From the NCBI GenBank assembly GCA_964442335.1, contig CAYTZI010000030.1:1-17690 (forward strand): a DNA stretch of 17,690 nt, written 5' to 3'. Source of the DNA: JBFYTX01 sp964442335 (GTDB taxonomy: Bacteria; Chloroflexota; Dehalococcoidia; Dehalococcoidales; RBG-16-60-22). Position 1 is the first letter of the stretch; each line of letters begins with the position of its first letter. Position numbers and translations under genes: made by a program. Shown one piece after another: positions 15,452 to 17,690 of this stretch. Below the pieces are notes generated by a model. It ran no database searches. It saw only the letters and a list, made by a program, of their open reading frames with translations, and was not told the origin of the DNA.

Positions 15452-15916
15452 TCAGTTTGTGAAGTCAGCCAGGGTCCCCCACCGCTCAACAATATTATAT
15501 TGTTTTTTAACGGAATGAAAGTGTACGTATACTGGAATATGGTCAAGCTCCGGGTTCTTTTCAAACAGGGCCCTATCACCATACCTTATCGCCTCTAATA
15601 CGAGGGGTAATTCTGAGTGGAAGATGTTATAACGCCAGCCAGCCGTACCTATAATGAAGCCCCCGCTAACATGGCAATACACTCTAAATTCCAGATTATC
15701 CCCGACGCTTATAATTTCAGCCAGTACTTCGTCTCTCATGAGTCTGGTATATAGCCTAGAGATTTGCTTCGTGTCATACTCACTACCTATAGTAAGAAAA
15801 AGTTCTCCCGTTCTATCGGAGTGCGTCAGCGTATAGCGTCTTGGCACTACTAACTGTTCCGGAGCAGCGCCGGTTAAATACGAAACGTGGAGTTTATCTG
15901 CGTTTAGGCGTCCCAT
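15452..15916 (-). CDS. Staygreen (SGR) family protein, Mg-dechelatase homologue
   Basis: This 154-residue protein is clearly related to plant STAY-GREEN, the magnesium-dechelating enzyme of chlorophyll breakdown. Diagnostic segments are PRRYTLTHSDRTGELFLTIG (residues 25-44), YTRLMRDEVLAE (56-67), CHVSGG (81-86 region), the LPLVLEAIRYGD region and the terminal VHFHSV and ERWGTL. H32, D34 and D62 coincide in position with residues I recall as important in a studied Anaerolineae homologue. Bacterial members occur in non-photosynthetic anaerobes and their natural substrate is unsettled; a metal-tetrapyrrole is the obvious guess. The start codon follows the stop of the ArsC-family gene by one base (TAATATG) and has no well-spaced Shine-Dalgarno, so it is probably translationally coupled. 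No chlorophyll synthesis gene is in view. Confidence 0.93.
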   Translation of the reverse strand: MGRLNADKLHVSYLTGAAPEQLVVPRRYTLTHSDRTGELFLTIGSEYDTKQISRLYTRLMRDEVLAEIISVGDNLEFRVYCHVSGGFIIGTAGWRYNIFHSELPLVLEAIRYGDRALFEKNPELDHIPVYVHFHSVKKQYNIVERWGTLADFTN

Positions 15917-15917
15917 A

Positions 15918-16262
15918 TTAGCTTATAAGGCCCTCTAGGACTGATTTATCGGCGCTGAAATACACGTTACCATCGATGCGTACCACGGGTCTGCGGACAA
16001 GTCTCGGCTCTTTTAACATTAAGTCTATAAGCTCGTTGTCGTTCAGCTTGTCCCGTTCCAGACCGAGTTGCTTGAAGCTGGGGCTCCTGAAGTTAAACAT
16101 CTCCGAAGCTGCTTTCCCTTGAAGCAGCTCCTCTATCTCAGATTGGTTAAATGGATTTTTAAAAAAGTCCCGCTCGTTTATTTCCACGTTCTTTTGCGAA
16201 AGAAACTCCTTCGCTTTGCGGCAAATATTTCACTTCACCCAGCAATAGAAATCTACTTTCAT
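15918..16262 (-). CDS. ArsC/Spx-family thioredoxin-fold selenoprotein (in-frame TGA = Sec11)
   Basis: The conventional frame starts at GTG 16187 and lacks the first strand and catalytic loop. Reading the same frame upstream to ATG 16262 restores a complete 114-residue ArsC-family protein with one TGA at 16232-16230: MKVDFYCWVK-U-NICRKAKEF. By alignment with E. coli ArsC (ITIYHNPAC), U11 falls exactly on the catalytic cysteine, and C14 supplies a U-x-x-C pair. The rest matches well: LGLERDKLNDNELIDLML (66-83) and VRRPVV (89-94, R91 equivalent to the ArsC Arg of NRP). A SECIS-like hairpin follows the TGA. GGAGAGG stands 10 bases before the ATG. TGA ends other genes here, so the codon is not globally reassigned. 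Expected role: selenol/thiol oxidoreductase or arsenate-reductase-like enzyme. The alternative is a recent Cys-to-stop mutation. Confidence 0.82.
16196..16214 (-). promoter_or_regulatory. Putative bacterial SECIS element
   Basis: Downstream of the in-frame TGA (on the minus strand), GCGAAGGA pairs with TTTCTTTCGC-type sequence to give eight consecutive pairs (one G-U) closed by a three-base loop GTT (GCGAAGGA-GTT-TCTTTCGC). The loop starts 24 bases after the TGA and its first base is G. This matches the known geometry of bacterial SECIS elements: a small apical loop with G in its first two positions, roughly 16-37 bases after UGA. It lies inside the coding region, as is normal in bacteria. 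Confidence 0.7.
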
Positions 16263-16326
16263 GGCTGTTTTACCTCTCCATTTTTACTATTAGAATGGCG
16301 GTCTTCACCAGATAACCTAAGTATGT

Positions 16327-16860
16327 CTATTTGAACAATGCTGCCCAGACTATTGCGTCCAGAATTGCGGTATGGAAGGCAAAATACCCGCTACCGACAA
16401 CTGCCAGTAAGTGTGAAACACCTGGCACTTTACCCTGTAACGTAAGCAACGCCCAGAGGAGAGCAATTGCAGCTAGGCCGACGATGGCTAAGACAGTACG
16501 AACCCAGACCCACAATCCTGTACTAGGATTCGATACATACATGTTAGTAAGCGGCATCCAGAAGGCCGATGGTATCAGGATAAGCAGGAATATAACGTAA
16601 AAAATCGTAAAGCCGGAAATACCCGCAATACTCGTTTGCGCCGGGTCAAGCCTGAAGAAGATATAATAAAGAAAGGCAAAATATCCCAGGGCTGACAGGA
16701 TCATTGAGACAGTATATACCGGCCTGATATTTACCGGAACGCCACCCCATAGGACGTTAGCTCCACCTGATTGGCCGCTGAGGCCGAAAACATAACTACC
16801 TATAACGGCGGCTCCCCCGAGAATATTGATGATAAGGAGAATTAAGTGCTGTATTGACAT
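16327..16860 (-). CDS. Five-helix membrane protein of unknown function (177 aa)
   Basis: This is a 177-residue integral membrane protein with about five hydrophobic helices (near residues 5-25, 48-70, 80-101, 117-140, 150-175). Conserved-looking aromatic and polar patches include PSAFWMPLTNMY (about 97-108) and SGYFAFHTAILDAIVW near the C-terminus. I do not recognise the family; it is not an obvious transporter and differs from TspO in motif details. GGAGG stands seven bases before the ATG. It lies 14 bases after the DegV remnant and 64 bases ahead of the selenoprotein gene on the same strand, so it is probably in the Staygreen transcript. Confidence 0.8.
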   Translation of the reverse strand: MSIQHLILLIINILGGAAVIGSYVFGLSGQSGGANVLWGGVPVNIRPVYTVSMILSALGYFAFLYYIFFRLDPAQTSIAGISGFTIFYVIFLLILIPSAFWMPLTNMYVSNPSTGLWVWVRTVLAIVGLAAIALLWALLTLQGKVPGVSHLLAVVGSGYFAFHTAILDAIVWAALFK

Positions 16861-16874
16861 GATATTACCTCCAA

Positions 16875-17348
16875 CTACTCTTGAAGTTCAAACCTTCGCA
16901 CAGCCGCTAACAATACACCCGGGCCACCATGGACTCCCAGACCGGCCCCAAGTTCGGCTATAGATATCTTTTCTTCCTGGATGAATTCTCTCAGACGCTT
17001 TTTCAATTGATCAGCCTGTTCAGCAACTTTACTATGCACAATGATGAGTTCGCTTATTGGGATGTTTCTCCGGACAAAATCATATATCTTGTCCATACCT
17101 TTACTGGTAGCGCGAACAAGCCCGGCTCGAACGATTTCTCCATCATGAAAGGTAAGCAGAGGCATGACTTTCAGAATATTCGATGCCGCGGCTATGGTTT
17201 TATTTACCCTGCCGCTGCGGGCAAGGTATTTCATAGTTCCGAACATGCCGAACATACCGACCTGATTCACGGTTGTGTATGCCTCATTAACAACTTCAGA
17301 AAAGCGAGCGCCGGCTTGTGCCATCCTTGTGTATACCGTCAGCAATAA
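16875..17348 (-). pseudogene. DegV-family fatty-acid-binding protein, 5'-truncated by an insertion sequence
   Basis: The remaining 156 or so codons encode the C-terminal half of a DegV/FakB-type protein: KYLARSGRVNKTIAAASNILKVMPLL then DGEIVRAGLVRATSKGMDKI are the family signature. Intact members have about 280 residues with an N-terminal EDD domain that begins the fatty-acid site; that half (about 130-150 residues) is missing. The frame runs straight into the end of an insertion sequence at 17349 and meets a stop inside it at 17382. A TTG at 17345 could act as a start but would not rebuild the fold. The other half may lie beyond the element, outside the window. Family role: binding fatty acids for phosphorylation by FakA. 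Confidence 0.85.
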
Positions 17349-17453
17349 TGGGACACAAATAGGGCCACTAAAACCGTATACTTATAGATAGGTGGCACAA
17401 GCTCCTGAGAGGTAGTAGACTGACTAACAGTGAAAGGAGCGAGTTGTGTCCCA
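17349..17453. repeat. Inverted copies of the IS terminal sequence
   Basis: TGGGACACAA at 17349-17358 recurs in perfect inverted form as TTGTGTCCCA at 17444-17453. The second copy contains the transposase GTG start codon. The first copy is taken as the element's left end. Confidence 0.7.
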
Positions 17454-17690
17454 GGAAAACAAAGATAAAGCTGATGCTGCTGAAGCCAGAACCCAGCAAA
17501 CCAGGGGCTTCATGCAGCAGGTTAGGGTAAAGTCCAGGCGGAAGTACACTCCGGAAGAGAAGGTCCGTATCGTGCTAGAGGGGTTCCGTCGGGAAGTGGC
17601 AGTCAATGAACTCTGTCGCCGGGAAGGCATCAAGCCGGGAGCCTACTACGCCTGGACCAAGGACTTCATGGAGGCTGGGAAGGAGCGGCT
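17446..17690 (+). CDS. Transposase OrfA (IS3/IS911-type HTH protein), partial
   Basis: The visible 81 residues start at GTG (VSQENKDKADAAE...). An AAAGGAG Shine-Dalgarno stands six to eight bases upstream. After a charged N-terminal tail comes a helix-turn-helix of the HTH_Tnp_1 type: SRRKYTPEEKVRIVLEGF, then VNELCRREGIKPGAYYAW, the standard DNA-binding part of OrfA in IS3-family elements. The frame is open at the right edge; OrfB (DDE integrase), expected after a -1 frameshift, is not in view. Its insertion interrupts the DegV gene. Confidence 0.85.
   Translation, partial: MSQENKDKADAAEARTQQTRGFMQQVRVKSRRKYTPEEKVRIVLEGFRREVAVNELCRREGIKPGAYYAWTKDFMEAGKER

Larger units (their letters stand above)
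17349..17690 (+). mobile_element. Insertion sequence, IS3-like, left end and start of transposase gene
   Basis: The element appears to begin with TGGGACACAA at 17349, exactly where the DegV similarity stops, and continues past the window edge. It contains the first transposase frame (17446 onward). TG as the terminal dinucleotide suits the IS3 family. The target duplication would include the adjoining TAA at 17346-17348 but cannot be confirmed because the right end is outside. Confidence 0.75.

Noticed and set aside
16185..16187. GTG at 16187 as the real start of the ArsC-family protein
   Set aside because: It would delete the first strand and the catalytic loop, and it lacks a ribosome-binding site. 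The frame upstream continues with clear family similarity through the TGA.
16230..16232. Genome-wide reassignment of TGA to explain the in-frame stop
   Set aside because: Other confident genes in the window end at TGA (the SDR gene, the 71-residue gene and superoxide reductase), so TGA is a normal stop here.
1..17690. CRISPR arrays, tRNA and rRNA genes
   Set aside because: I read for regularly spaced repeats, the tRNA T-loop motif and rRNA-like sequence and saw none. A covariance-model scan was not possible, so a missed tRNA cannot be fully excluded.

Overview
The window looks like a piece of a non-photosynthetic anaerobic Chloroflexota genome, most likely Dehalococcoidia- or Anaerolineae-like. 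This rests on recall of protein families, not on a search. The pointers are a Dehalococcoidia-style Fe-S protein (10201-10764), a bacterial Staygreen homologue (15452-15916), a class II superoxide reductase (11527-11922) and a CoA-disulfide-reductase-like flavoprotein at the left edge. By eye, the GC-rich left half (about 900-10150) gives way to clearly AT-richer sequence from about 12000 onward, so the right half may be accessory.

Left half: after the truncated flavoprotein comes a ThDP enzyme of the acetolactate synthase family (+). It is convergent with a minus-strand pair, a MATE exporter followed by a short-chain dehydrogenase. Next is a compact plus-strand operon (5141-10147): a xylose-isomerase-like enzyme, a family 3 glycoside hydrolase and an FGGY kinase resembling animal and fungal xylulokinases. 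Together they would take an imported beta-xyloside through xylose and xylulose to xylulose 5-phosphate.

Middle: a minus-strand Fe-S protein, then a plus-strand group of two small unknown genes and superoxide reductase. A gene-free stretch with a large imperfect inverted repeat leads into two unrecognised minus-strand genes.

Right: all genes are on the minus strand up to an insertion sequence. In transcription order they are a DegV gene cut by an IS3-like element, a five-helix membrane protein, an ArsC/Spx-family protein, Staygreen, and a DrrAB-type ABC exporter with its own promoter and a TetR-style palindrome.

The main discovery is the ArsC-family gene. Its reading frame continues upstream through a TGA lying exactly at the family's catalytic cysteine. 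A stem-loop with the geometry of a bacterial SECIS element follows, so it is probably a selenoprotein (U-x-x-C) that conventional gene calling would truncate. It is followed, one base later, by the Staygreen start codon.
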